Origin: a bacterium YEK0313 | Lineage (GTDB): Bacteria > Pseudomonadota > Alphaproteobacteria > Rhizobiales > Phreatobacteraceae | Reading direction: 5' to 3' | Length of the DNA: 64,000 nucleotides | Assembly: GCA_000751295.2 (NCBI GenBank) | Contig: CCMO02000002.1 | Span: forward strand, 890,501 to 954,500 | Shown here: positions 42,787 through 51,237 of the stretch, in pieces | Position numbering within the stretch: position 1 is the first letter of the stretch | Layout: the number at the start of each line of letters is the position of its first letter | The notes under the pieces: generated by a model | Told to the model about the DNA's origin: nothing | Database searches by the model: none | What the model saw: the letters and a program-made list of their open reading frames with translations, nothing else | Made by a program: the position numbers and the translations under genes

Positions 42787-43959
42787 TCACGCCGGGGCGA
42801 TCGCCCCCGGGGTGACCGCATAGAGATCGGCGCGGCCCTTCAGGGCGTCGAACGCCGCGGGATCGGCGCCGGTCATCCAGACCTGGGCGCCAAGTTTCGC
42901 GAGGGCATCGTAGAGGGCCGCCCGCCGCTCCGGATCGAGATGGGCGGCGACCTCGTCGAGCAGCACGATGGGTGTGAAACCGGCCATCTCCGCGACTAGG
43001 CGCGCATGGGCCAGCACGAGGCCGATGAGCAGGGCCTTCTGCTGGCCGGTGGAGCAACGCTCGGCCGGGGCTCCTGATGGCCCGTGCACCGCCAGGAGAT
43101 CGGTCAGATGCGGCCCCTGCGTCGTGCGGCCGGCCGCCCGGTCGCGGGCCCGATATTCGCGCAGCACGGCGCGATAGTCGTCCTCGACCTCGACCGCCGG
43201 CTGCGTCAGCACCGCCGCCTCGACCGCACCGTCCAGCGCCAGCGCCGCCCAGGGGAAGGGCGAAGCCGGATCCTTGGTCGCCTCGATCAGGCCGGCGAGC
43301 CGCCGCACCGTCTCGGCGCGCGCGGCCGCGACCGCGACCGCGAGCTCGGCCGTCTCGTGCTCGACCGCCTCGAGCCAGGCCGGATCGGGAGCCATCTCCT
43401 CGAGCAGGCGGTTGCGCGCGCGCAGCGAGCGTTCCAGCGCATTGACCCTGCTGCCGTGCTCGGCATCGACGGCCAGCACCAGCCGGTCGAGGAAACGGCG
43501 GCGCTCGCCGCCCGAGCCGAGGAACAGCCCGTCCATGGCCGGCGTCAGCCAGACCACCCTGACATGTTCGGCGAAGGCGGCGGCGGAGCCGACCGGCACG
43601 CGGTCGATGCGGCAGAGCCGCGTGCGGGCCTCGGTCTCGCCCGCCTCGATGCCGGTGCCGAGCTGAGCCTCGCCATAGGCGCCCTCGACGCCGGCGCTGA
43701 TCGCCCAGCCGCCATCGCCGCGGTCGAGGGCGATCTCGCCGAGCGTCGCCCGGCGCAGCCCGCGGCCGGGCGTCAGCAGCGACAGGGCCTCCAGCACATT
43801 GGTCTTGCCGGCGCCATTGGAGCCGGCAAGCACGACGAGCGGCGCCTGCGGCCGGATCTCGGCGGCCGCATAGCTGCGGAAACGCGAGAGCGCGAGCCGC
43901 GTCACGCGGCCCTGGACGGGTCCGGTCGGGTCGGTCGGATCGAGAATCGCGGCAGGCAT
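42787..43959 (-). CDS. recF: DNA replication and repair protein RecF
   Basis: SMC-like ATPase that loads RecA at single-strand gaps together with RecO and RecR; 390 aa. Walker A GSNGAGKTN is at about 46-54, the signature CSTGQQKALLIGL near 303, and Walker B IVLLDEVAAHLD near 331. The N-terminal LTRLALSRFRSY-like strand is normal. ATG at 43959 is chosen; a GTG two codons earlier is equally possible. In many alphaproteobacteria recF follows dnaA-dnaN; here neither is adjacent, the neighbours being TerC and DUF1993 genes. Confidence 0.94.
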   Translation of the reverse strand: MPAAILDPTDPTGPVQGRVTRLALSRFRSYAAAEIRPQAPLVVLAGSNGAGKTNVLEALSLLTPGRGLRRATLGEIALDRGDGGWAISAGVEGAYGEAQLGTGIEAGETEARTRLCRIDRVPVGSAAAFAEHVRVVWLTPAMDGLFLGSGGERRRFLDRLVLAVDAEHGSRVNALERSLRARNRLLEEMAPDPAWLEAVEHETAELAVAVAAARAETVRRLAGLIEATKDPASPFPWAALALDGAVEAAVLTQPAVEVEDDYRAVLREYRARDRAAGRTTQGPHLTDLLAVHGPSGAPAERCSTGQQKALLIGLVLAHARLVAEMAGFTPIVLLDEVAAHLDPERRAALYDALAKLGAQVWMTGADPAAFDALKGRADLYAVTPGAIAPA

Positions 43960-44070
43960 GCGCACCTTATAGTCGCTCGGCAGCCTCTTGGCGCGGCCGC
44001 ACCGCAGCGCCTAAATCCATGTCGTGCAGCGGGCCGCCGATGGCACCTGATTCTCCAAAAAGGTTCTCCG

Positions 44071-44583
44071 ATGACGACGAAGCTCTCCGACCTCTCCGTG
44101 CCGATCTTCGTGCAGATGCTGACCAGCCTTTCGGCGCTGCTCGACAAGGCCGCCACCTTCGCGGAGGCGAAAAAGATCGATGCGAAGGTGCTGCTGGAGA
44201 GCCGGCTCGCACCCGACATGTTCCCCTTCACCCGCCAGGTGCAGCTCGCCACCGACTTCGCCAAGGGCCCCTGCGCCCGCCTCGCCGGCATGGAGCCGCC
44301 GAAATATCCGGACGTCGAGACGACCATTGCCGAGCTCAAGGAACGGATCGCGAAGACGATCGCCTTCGTCACCGGCCTCGACAAGGCGGTGATCGACGCG
44401 GCCGACGACAAGGATGTCACCATCACGATCGGCGGCCAGCCGATGACCTTCAAGGGCAAGGCCTATCTTGCCCATATGGCGCTGCCGAACTTCTATTTCC
44501 ACGTCACCATGGCCTACGCCATCCTGCGCGAGAACGGCCTCGACATCGGCAAGCGCGATTACGTCGGCAAGCTGCCGGCCTGA
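44071..44583 (+). CDS. DUF1993 family protein
   Basis: Conserved protein of 170 aa matching the DUF1993 (PF09351) pattern, an all-helical DinB-like fold. It starts LSVPIFVQMLTSLSALLDKA and ends YFHVTMAYAILRENGLDIGKRDY, both typical of the family. Function is unknown; the metal-binding His set of DinB enzymes is not clearly complete. AAAAGG lies before the start. It is divergent from recF with about 110 nt between the starts. Confidence 0.85.
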   Translation: MTTKLSDLSVPIFVQMLTSLSALLDKAATFAEAKKIDAKVLLESRLAPDMFPFTRQVQLATDFAKGPCARLAGMEPPKYPDVETTIAELKERIAKTIAFVTGLDKAVIDAADDKDVTITIGGQPMTFKGKAYLAHMALPNFYFHVTMAYAILRENGLDIGKRDYVGKLPA

Positions 44584-44593
44584 CGGACAGCGC

Positions 44594-44612
44594 GGCGGGC
44601 CGTCAGCCCGCC
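44594..44612. terminator. hairpin between DUF1993 and the ATC hydrolase-like gene
   Basis: Perfect 7-bp stem GGCGGGC (44594-44600) and GCCCGCC (44606-44612) with a 5-nt loop that contains the stop of the minus-strand gene (44603-44605). It lies 11 nt after the plus-strand stop. A short TT follows on the plus strand only, so termination strength is doubtful. Confidence 0.35.
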
Positions 44613-45106
44613 TTGCCGTCCTCGTAGCGGAAGCGGAAATCGCAGTGGCTCGCGCCCTGCATGATGGTCTGCGTCCGGTCGAGCTTCAGGCGCTTGTCGT
44701 AGCCTTCGCAGAAGGTGCCGTCGCGCTGGCACGACAGGAGATGGCCGATCTCGCCGAGGCCCATCGTCTTGTACATTTCCGAATAGCGGCAGCGGGTGAC
44801 GTTGAAGGCATAGGTGTCGGCGCTGCGGCCGACCTCCTCGATCTCCAGCGCGCCGTCCTGCGTCCACAGCGCCTGCATGTCGATGAAGGCCTGGAGCGAC
44901 GTGCCCTCGGACGACTGGGCGGCGAAGCGCTCGGCCTGCTCGACCGCCGAGCGGCGCACCGCCTCGCCGATGGTGCGCTGGGCCACCTCGACGCCATGGC
45001 TCGCCTTCAGCTCGTCATAGACATGCTTGAGGATCTCGGCCTCGATCCGGCGCTTGTCGATCATCGACAGGCCCTTGATGTGGGCGGGGGCATTGGCGTC
45101 GGCCAT
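44603..45106 (-). CDS. L-2-amino-thiazoline-4-carboxylic acid hydrolase-like protein
   Basis: ATC-hydrolase family protein (PF14196), 167 aa. The conserved core is FNVTRCRYSEMYKTMGL, LLSCQRDGTFCEGYDKRLKL and RTQTIMQGASHCDFRFRY, with the cysteines and His-Cys expected in the family. Characterised members open the thiazoline ring on the way to L-cysteine, but most members are untested, so the substrate is uncertain. It stands alone on the minus strand between a DUF1993 gene and a response regulator. Confidence 0.85.
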   Translation of the reverse strand: MADANAPAHIKGLSMIDKRRIEAEILKHVYDELKASHGVEVAQRTIGEAVRRSAVEQAERFAAQSSEGTSLQAFIDMQALWTQDGALEIEEVGRSADTYAFNVTRCRYSEMYKTMGLGEIGHLLSCQRDGTFCEGYDKRLKLDRTQTIMQGASHCDFRFRYEDGKAG

Positions 45107-45296
45107 GGCTGCTTCCTTAGAACGACTTTAATCTTCGACAGAAAAGCACAACCGGGCGGCAGCGCAAAGCCGGCCGGACGCATGCGCGCCCCGCGCCCTC
45201 GGCAGCGGTCGGCAGTGCCGGTCGGGCTCCCGTCCTGACCGGTTGTCCTCGCGTCGGCCGGCATCCGCTCCGCCGGAAGGCGGCAGGACCGGCGGA

Positions 45297-45818
45297 TCAG
45301 GCCAGATTGGCGGCGTCCGGCGGCTTCTGCAGGCGCAGGCGGTCGGTGACGAGCTTGCGCGGCTCCGGCCCGTAATAGCCGTCGAGCTGCACCATGGGCC
45401 GCGGCCTTGCGATGATCGAAACGATGCGTTCGAGCAGCGCCTTGCCGGAAATCGGCTTGGCGCAGAACTCGTTGACGCCGAGCTTGTTCGCCTCGACCAC
45501 GCGCCAGCGCTCCAGATGCGAGGTCAGCATGATGATCGGCACGTCGGGGACCGGGAAGGTCTTGGGATTGCGCACGATGCGCAGCATCTCGGCGCCGTTC
45601 AGCATCGGCATTTCCCAATCGAGAATGACGATGTCGGGGGCATGCAGGCGGATATATTCGAGGCCGGCGAGACCGTCGGCCGCCTCGTGCACCGTCTTGA
45701 CGCCGATATTGTTGAGGAGGTTGCGGACAACCTTGCGCATGAACTGATTGTCGTCGACCACCAAGACGTCGACGCTCGACAGGAGCTGCTCGACCTTCTT
45801 AGACATCAGACCGTTCAT
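45297..45818 (-). CDS. single-domain response regulator (CheY-like)
   Basis: Receiver-domain protein, 173 aa. The acidic pocket is Asp22-Asp23 (VVDDN), the phosphoacceptor Asp67 in VILDWEMP, Thr99 in IIMLTSH and Lys121 in CAKPISGK, all in place. About 40 C-terminal residues follow, ending in QKPPDAANLA, with no DNA-binding or enzymatic domain. No histidine kinase gene is nearby. A start at 45806 (MSKKVEQ) is possible and gives a more usual N-terminus. It probably acts in a phosphorelay or in motility or stress signalling. Confidence 0.88.
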   Translation of the reverse strand: MNGLMSKKVEQLLSSVDVLVVDDNQFMRKVVRNLLNNIGVKTVHEAADGLAGLEYIRLHAPDIVILDWEMPMLNGAEMLRIVRNPKTFPVPDVPIIMLTSHLERWRVVEANKLGVNEFCAKPISGKALLERIVSIIARPRPMVQLDGYYGPEPRKLVTDRLRLQKPPDAANLA

Positions 45819-45918
45819 CCCGCTCGCCTCAGCTGTTGCACGTTTCCGGTGACAGGATAGGCCGGCGCCTTTGAACGCCGTTTAAACGGACAGTCTTAAT
45901 TTTATCGACCGGAACCGG

Positions 45919-46566
45919 TCACCGGCCGGCGGATCCGGCGCGAATCGCGGTCGAGGAAAGCGGCGACTTCAGTCCGTGCAGGAAGATCCAGGCCGGCGGC
46001 GGCGCGGTGGCGAGAAGCAGGCCGTCGCTCTCGCTGAGGCGATAGCGCGCCAGTGTCGTGCCGGCGACGCCGGCAACCGCGCGCAGGCTCGCGCCCGGCC
46101 GGTCGACGATCGCCATCGGCATCAGCCGGGCGATGCCGCGCCAGTTCTGCCAGCGGTGGAACTGGGCGAGGTTGTCGGCGCCCATGATCCAGACGAAACG
46201 CACGCCGCGGCAGCGCTCGGCCAGCGCGGCGAGCGTGTCATAGGTGTAGCGCGTGCCGAGCCGTGCCTCGATGTCGGTGACGTGGATGGCGGGATGCGCG
46301 GCAAGCCGACGCGCCGCCGCGATGCGCTCGGCGAGCGGGGCGAGCCCGCCATGGGCCTTCAGGGGATTGCCCGGCGTCACCAGCCACCAGACGGCATCGA
46401 GGCCGAGCCGCTTCAGGGCCGTCAGCGCGACCATGCGATGGGCCTCGTGCGGCGGATTGAACGAGCCGCCGAACAGGCCGATGCGCAGGCCCGGCGCATG
46501 CGGCGGCAGGACAAGGCGCGCGTCGCCCCGCCGCGGCCGCGGCCCGATCAGCGGAGCGGCTCTCAC
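45919..46566 (-). CDS. nadD: nicotinate-nucleotide adenylyltransferase
   Basis: Transfers AMP to nicotinate mononucleotide to make deamido-NAD; 215 aa. The nucleotidyltransferase motif GLFGGSFNPPHEAH lies at about 30-43 (His40 and His43) and the SSTAIR motif near the C-terminus (ISTTxxR-type). The first ~27 residues (Pro/Arg-rich) are an extension before the fold. The GTG start overlaps the proA stop by four bases (GTGA), so translation is coupled to proA. The usual next gene rsfS (ribosomal silencing factor) is absent downstream. Confidence 0.93.
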   Translation of the reverse strand: MRAAPLIGPRPRRGDARLVLPPHAPGLRIGLFGGSFNPPHEAHRMVALTALKRLGLDAVWWLVTPGNPLKAHGGLAPLAERIAAARRLAAHPAIHVTDIEARLGTRYTYDTLAALAERCRGVRFVWIMGADNLAQFHRWQNWRGIARLMPMAIVDRPGASLRAVAGVAGTTLARYRLSESDGLLLATAPPPAWIFLHGLKSPLSSTAIRAGSAGR

Positions 46567-47879
46567 GGACGCAGTTGCCCGCTGCCGCGCACGCGATATT
46601 TGAACGAGGTGAGCTGCTCGACCCCGACCGGCCCGCGGGCATGCATCTTGCCCGTGGCGATGCCGATCTCCGCGCCGAAACCGAATTCGCCGCCGTCGGC
46701 GAACTGGGTCGAGGCATTGTGCAGGACGATGGCGCTGTCGACCTCGGCCATGAAGCGCTCGGCCGCCGCGGCATCCGCCGTGACGATGGCGTCGGTATGG
46801 TGCGAACCGTAGCGCTCGATATGGGCGATGGCGGCTTCGAGCCCGTCGACCACCTTCACCGCGATGATCGCATCGAGGAATTCGGTCGCCCAGTCGGCCT
46901 CGCCGGCCGCTTCGACCCGCGGGTCGGCGGCGCGGGCCGCGGCATCGCCGCGAACCGCGCAGCCGGCGGCGATCAGCGCCGCGACCAGCGGCTTCAGATG
47001 GGTCGCGGCCACCGCCCGGTCGACGAGCAATGTCTCGGCCGCGCCGCAGACGCCGGTGCGCCGCATCTTGGCATTCACCGCGATCGCCTCGGCCATGGCG
47101 AGATCGGCTCCGGCATGGACATAGACGTGGCAGTTGCCGTCGAGATGGGCGAAGACCGGCACGCGCGCCTCGGTCTGGACGCGGGCGACGAGGCTCTTGC
47201 CGCCGCGCGGCACGATGACGTCGATCGTCCCGCCGAGGCCCTGGAGCATGAGACCGACCGCCGCGCGGTCGCGGGTCGGCACCAGCGAGACCGCCGCAGC
47301 CGGCAGGCCCGCCGCCTCGAGACCCGCGACGATCGCGGCATGGATCGCCCGCGACGAGCGGAAGCTGTCGGAACCGCCGCGCAGGATCACCGCATTGCCG
47401 GCCTTCAGCGCCAGGGCGCCAGCATCGGCCGTCACGTTGGGGCGGCTCTCGTAGATGACGCCGATCACCCCGAGCGGCACGCGCACGCGCTCGAAATGCA
47501 GGCCGTTCGGCCGGTCCCAGGCGGCGATGACCGTGCCGACGGGATCGTCGAGGTCGCGCACCACCGCGACGCCCTCAGCCATCGCCGCGATGCGCGCCGG
47601 GGTCAATGTCAGGCGGTCGATGAAGGAGCCGGCCATGCCCTGGCGGCGGGCATCGGCGAGGTCCTCGGCATTGGCCTCGAGAATGGACCCGGCCGAAGCC
47701 CGGATCGCCTCGGCGATGGCATCGAGCGCGGCGTTCTTCTCCTGCGTCGAGGCCAGGGCCAGCCGCCGGGCCGCCGCCTTGGCGGCTGTGCCGATCGCCA
47801 TCATGGCCGGCGCGATGCCGTCGGCGTCGACGGCCGCCAGCGGGGGCGATGTCTGATCCAGCACAGTCTGCGTCGACAC
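46563..47879 (-). CDS. proA: glutamate-5-semialdehyde dehydrogenase
   Basis: NADPH-dependent reduction of glutamyl-5-phosphate to the semialdehyde in proline biosynthesis; 438 aa. The catalytic Cys278 is in RRTGVCGAAET. Other blocks are GVIGVIYESRPNVTADAGAL, VPRGGKSLV, HLDGNCHVYVHAGA and STQFADGGEFGFGAEIGIAT. The usual partner proB (glutamate 5-kinase) and obgE are not adjacent, as obgE lies 23 kb away in the window. It overlaps nadD and is divergent from a polysaccharide deacetylase gene. Confidence 0.95.
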   Translation of the reverse strand: MSTQTVLDQTSPPLAAVDADGIAPAMMAIGTAAKAAARRLALASTQEKNAALDAIAEAIRASAGSILEANAEDLADARRQGMAGSFIDRLTLTPARIAAMAEGVAVVRDLDDPVGTVIAAWDRPNGLHFERVRVPLGVIGVIYESRPNVTADAGALALKAGNAVILRGGSDSFRSSRAIHAAIVAGLEAAGLPAAAVSLVPTRDRAAVGLMLQGLGGTIDVIVPRGGKSLVARVQTEARVPVFAHLDGNCHVYVHAGADLAMAEAIAVNAKMRRTGVCGAAETLLVDRAVAATHLKPLVAALIAAGCAVRGDAAARAADPRVEAAGEADWATEFLDAIIAVKVVDGLEAAIAHIERYGSHHTDAIVTADAAAAERFMAEVDSAIVLHNASTQFADGGEFGFGAEIGIATGKMHARGPVGVEQLTSFKYRVRGSGQLRP

Positions 47880-48048
47880 GATGACGGTCCTCCGGGGGCG
47901 CCTTGCCTAACACGACAGCTTCCGCGCCGCAAAATCGCCGCGCGCAGCGACGACATACGCGCATTGGGAGGCTTTGGTTAACTGCCGCTTAAGACTTGCC
48001 GTCCGATGAAGGTGGAGCCGCAAAACCCTTGCCGCAAGCCGGCGCACC

Positions 48049-49160
48049 ATGACCGATGACCTCAATGCCCCGCTCGGGGTCGAGACCAGACCCGAAGCCG
48101 GACGACCGCGGCGACTGCCGGCGCTGATGCCGGTCGCCGCCGGCCTCGTCGGCGCCGCCGTGCTCGGCATCGCCGCCACCATCCTCCTCGTGCGCAATCC
48201 GCTTGGCGGCGAGCCGCGCGTGGTCGCCGCGATCGAGGCCCGGGCGACACCGCCGCCGACGGCAGCACGACCATCAACATCATCGACGGCATGTCGGGCG
48301 CCCGGCGCGAGGTGCGCGTCGCCGCCGCCCCCGGCTCGGACCGCTCGGCCGGGCTCGACCCGCGCCTGAGCGAACGTTCGCCCCAGGGGCCGCTGCCGCG
48401 CGTCGCCGCCGACGGCCGCAAGCCTTACGAGGCCTATGGCCGCAGCTTCCGGCCACCGGCCGGCAACGAGGCCAACCTGCCGCAGGTAGCGATCCTGATC
48501 GGCGGACTCGGCATCGGACAGAACACCACGGCCGAGGCGATCAGCAAGCTGCCGGGTGCCGTGTCGCTGGCCTTCACGCCCTACGGCGCCGACCTCGAGC
48601 GGGTGGTCTCGCGCGCCCGCGCCGAGGGGCACGAGGTGTTCCTGCAGATCCCGATGGAGCCGCTGGACTTCCCGGAGAACGATCCGGGCCCGCAGACGCT
48701 CCTCACCACGCTCTCCGTCGAACGGAACACCGAGCGCCTGCACTGGGCGATGAGCCGGTTCCAGGGCTATGCCGGCATCGTCAACTATATGGGCGCCAAG
48801 TTCACCGCCGCCGAGGGCGCGCTGGCGCCGATCCTGCGCGAGACGGCGCGGCGCGGCCTGATGGTGGTGGACGACGGCACCAGCGCCCGCAGCCTGGTGC
48901 CGCAGCTCGCCGGCGCGCTGCAGCAGCCGATGGCGCGCGCCGACCTGCAGATCGACCGCGTGCCGGCGCCGGCCGAACTCGACGCCCAGCTCGCCCGACT
49001 GGAGGCGCGCGCCCGCGAGCGCGGCTTCGCCTTCGGCATCGGCTCGGCCCTGCCCGTCACCATCGACCGTGTCAGCCAGTGGGCGCGGGCGCTGGAAAGC
49101 CGCGGATTGCTGCTGGTTCCGGTGACCGGCGCGGTGGCGCGCCGCGCGCCGGCTGGCTAA
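48049..49160 (+). pseudogene. divergent polysaccharide deacetylase (YibQ-like), interrupted by a -1 frameshift
   Basis: Two frames make one protein of about 370 aa. The 5' frame (48049 to about 48240) encodes a cytosolic tail and a membrane anchor (LPALMPVAAGLVGAAVLGIA). The 3' frame continues from about 48246 with DTAADGSTTINIIDGMSG and then the deacetylase domain (VAILIGGLGIGQNTT, FTPYGADLE, VVDDGTSA) to 49160. The shift falls in CCGGGCGAC at 48240-48248; one extra G would restore the frame (...ARGDT). Either a sequencing error in a G-run or a recent mutation. Intact homologues are anchored periplasmic proteins next to rppH. Confidence 0.8.
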
Positions 49161-49212
49161 GATGCCAGCACGTGTCGTGATGGCGAAATTGCTTCATTTT
49201 GATATCGGGCAC

Positions 49213-49326
49213 GGAGCGAACTTCGAAATCGAAACGACACCGGCTATCAGTAAGTTGCCGGTGTCCCGAACCGGACATTCGCTCCGCGCACGCTATTGGC
49301 CGAGGCGAATTTCAGGTTCGGGACAC
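49213..49326. other. overlapping inverted repeats in the deacetylase-rppH gap
   Basis: Three perfect inverted repeats fill the leader. An outer 8-bp stem is GGAGCGAA (49213-49220) with TTCGCTCC (49278-49285). Nested inside is a 9-bp stem GACACCGGC (49236-49244) with GCCGGTGTC (49257-49265). A third, 12-bp pair GTGTCCCGAACC (49261-49272) with GGTTCGGGACAC (49315-49326) shares bases with the nested stem, so the two folds exclude one another. The last arm ends 22 nt before the rppH start. No T-run follows, so this is not an obvious terminator. Confidence 0.65.
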
Positions 49327-49348
49327 TCGTAATGACCGGACACGCACC

Positions 49349-49855
49349 ATGGCCCGCTTCGAAGACCTGCCCTACCGCCCCTGTGTCGGGGTGGTGCTGA
49401 TCAACCGTGACGGTCTCGTCTTCGCCGGCAAGCGCCGTGGTCCCGCTCCCGAACATGTCGACGGCACGCATGCCTGGCAGATGCCGCAGGGCGGCATCGA
49501 TGCCGGCGAGGCGCCGCTCGCCGCCGCGACGCGCGAGCTCTACGAAGAAACCAATGTCCGCTCGGCGACCCTGCTCGCCGAGGCGCCCGAATGGTTCGCC
49601 TACGACCTGCCGCCGGTCGTCGCCGGCCAGGCCTGGCGCGGCCGCTATCGCGGCCAGACCCAGAAGTGGTTCGCCTTCCGCTTCGACGGCGAGGACGACG
49701 AGATCGACGTCGCGCGGCCGGGCGGCGGCGCCCACAAGCCCGAATTCGAGGCCTGGCGCTGGGAGCATCTCGACGCCATGCCGGACCTGATCATTCCGTT
49801 CAAGCGCGGCGTCTACGAGCGCGTCGTGCAGACCTTCAAGCCGTTCACCCGCTGA
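49349..49855 (+). CDS. rppH: RNA pyrophosphohydrolase RppH
   Basis: Nudix enzyme that removes pyrophosphate from mRNA 5' ends and starts decay; 168 aa. It has YRPCVGVVLINRDGLVFAGKR at the N-terminus, the Nudix box GGIDAGE...RELYEETN at about 51-72, the WFAYDLPP and RGQTQKWFAFRF blocks, and IIPFKRGVYERVV at the C-terminus. These match the bacterial RppH/IalA group. It follows the frameshifted deacetylase gene by 188 nt containing competing inverted repeats. Confidence 0.94.
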   Translation: MARFEDLPYRPCVGVVLINRDGLVFAGKRRGPAPEHVDGTHAWQMPQGGIDAGEAPLAAATRELYEETNVRSATLLAEAPEWFAYDLPPVVAGQAWRGRYRGQTQKWFAFRFDGEDDEIDVARPGGGAHKPEFEAWRWEHLDAMPDLIIPFKRGVYERVVQTFKPFTR

Positions 49856-49959
49856 GCGGCGAAGGCCGCGCGGCCGGGCCTTAGGGGTTCTTCCGCATCG
49901 CATCCGGCGGTGATCGGGTTAGCCTTGCCGGCATCACCCCACGCCGCCGGGAGGCCATC

Positions 49960-50688
49960 ATGGACAGGCCATTTGCCATCGACCGCCGCAGTCTCGTCGC
50001 CGGCGCCGCCGTGCTGGTCGCGAGCAGTCCCGGTTCATCGGCGCAGACACAGGACCGCCCCATGATCGATGCCAGGACCGCCCTCATCGTCGTCGACGTT
50101 CAGAACGACTTCTGTCCCGGAGGCCGGCTCGCCGTGCCGCGCGGCGACGAGGTGGTCGCCGTCGTCAATGCCATCGGCACGCGCTTCGCCAATGTGGTCC
50201 TGACCCAGGACTGGCACCCGGCCGGGCACAAGTCCTTCGCCTCGAGCCATCCCGGCAAGAAGCCGTTCGAGCTCGTCGACATGCCCTATGGCCCGCAGGT
50301 GCTGTGGCCCGACCACTGCATCTGGAACAGCGAGGGCGCGGCCTTCCATCCGGCGCTGGCGCTGCCCCACGCGCAGACCATCGTGCGCAAGGGCTACCGG
50401 CCCGAGGTCGACAGCTATTCCGGCTTCCTGGAGGCCGACCGGCGCACGCCGACGGGGCTGGGCGGCTATCTGAAGGAGCGTGCCATCACGCGCGCCGTGG
50501 TGGTCGGGCTCGCCACCGATTTCTGCGTCGGCTGGACCGCGCAGGACGCGGCCAAGGCCGGCCTCGAGACCTTCGTCGTCGAAGAGGCCTGCCGGGCGAT
50601 CGATCTCAACGGGTCGCTCGCCAAGGCCTGGACCGACATGGCCGCCGCCGGAGTGAAGCGCATCAAGGTTGCCGACCTGCCGGCCTGA
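49960..50688 (+). CDS. pncA: nicotinamidase (PncA) with a predicted export signal
   Basis: Hydrolyses nicotinamide to nicotinate for NAD salvage; 242 aa. Catalytic Asp46 (VVDVQNDFCPGG), Lys144 (VRKGYRP) and Cys189 (TDFCVGWTA) are present, with metal ligands Asp84 and His86 in QDWHPAGH and a further His in SSH. The first ~30 residues (DRRSLVAGAAVLVASSPGSS) look like a twin-arginine signal, unusual for this normally cytosolic enzyme. GGGAGG lies before the ATG at 49960, so the longer form is probably translated; a start at 50062 would remove the signal. Confidence 0.9.
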   Translation: MDRPFAIDRRSLVAGAAVLVASSPGSSAQTQDRPMIDARTALIVVDVQNDFCPGGRLAVPRGDEVVAVVNAIGTRFANVVLTQDWHPAGHKSFASSHPGKKPFELVDMPYGPQVLWPDHCIWNSEGAAFHPALALPHAQTIVRKGYRPEVDSYSGFLEADRRTPTGLGGYLKERAITRAVVVGLATDFCVGWTAQDAAKAGLETFVVEEACRAIDLNGSLAKAWTDMAAAGVKRIKVADLPA

Positions 50689-50733
50689 CAACCGACCCGT
50701 CCTCCGGAAGCCGGACGGTGCGCTGGATATCCA

Positions 50734-51237
50734 TCAGCCGAGCAATTTCACGGCCGTTGCGACCGGCAGCAACAGGCTGATCGGGCGGCTGGCAAGAGGC
50801 GTGAAACCGAACCGTCGATGGAAGCGCGGAGCATCTTCGTCCTGTGCATCGACAAGGATCGGGAACACCGCCGTCTCCGCCCGTGCGACGCGCATGATCG
50901 CGTCGAACAGCAAGGCCGCGCCCGGGCCTTGGGCGCGATACCGGCGATCCACGGCGAGCCGGCCGATGAGCGCCGCCGGGAGCACCCGATAGCAGGGCAG
51001 GCGCGCGGCGTCCGCCTCGGGCAATTCCGACATCGGCATGCTGGCGGCGGCGGCGTGCAGTAGCCGGCGACGGCGGGATCTTCCGCCGGCAAAGCGACGA
51101 AGCAGGTTGCAATGCACCGCCGGATGACCTGGCCGACCCGCGCGCGGAAACAGCGATCGAGCGCATTCCAACCCGCAGGAAAAGGCCGCGCGATCATGCC
51201 CGGCCGCCAGTGGCCGGACAACGAAGCGAGCGGTCAC
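50734..51237 (-). pseudogene. GNAT acetyltransferase with two compensating frameshifts
   Basis: The read-through frame starts RFVVRPLAAGHDRAAFSCG and ends AVDRRYRAQGPGAALLFDAIM...VDAQDEDAPRFHRRFGF, the GNAT CoA-binding motif and C-terminal part. Between them, the sensible protein (ALDRCFRARVGQVIRRCIATCF, then VALPAEDPAVAGY) is in the next frame. An extra base near 51165 and a missing base near 51041-51057 explain this. So the 504-nt frame stays open while its middle is scrambled. It resembles TacT-like toxin acetyltransferases. No DUF1778/TacA antitoxin gene precedes it. Confidence 0.7.
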
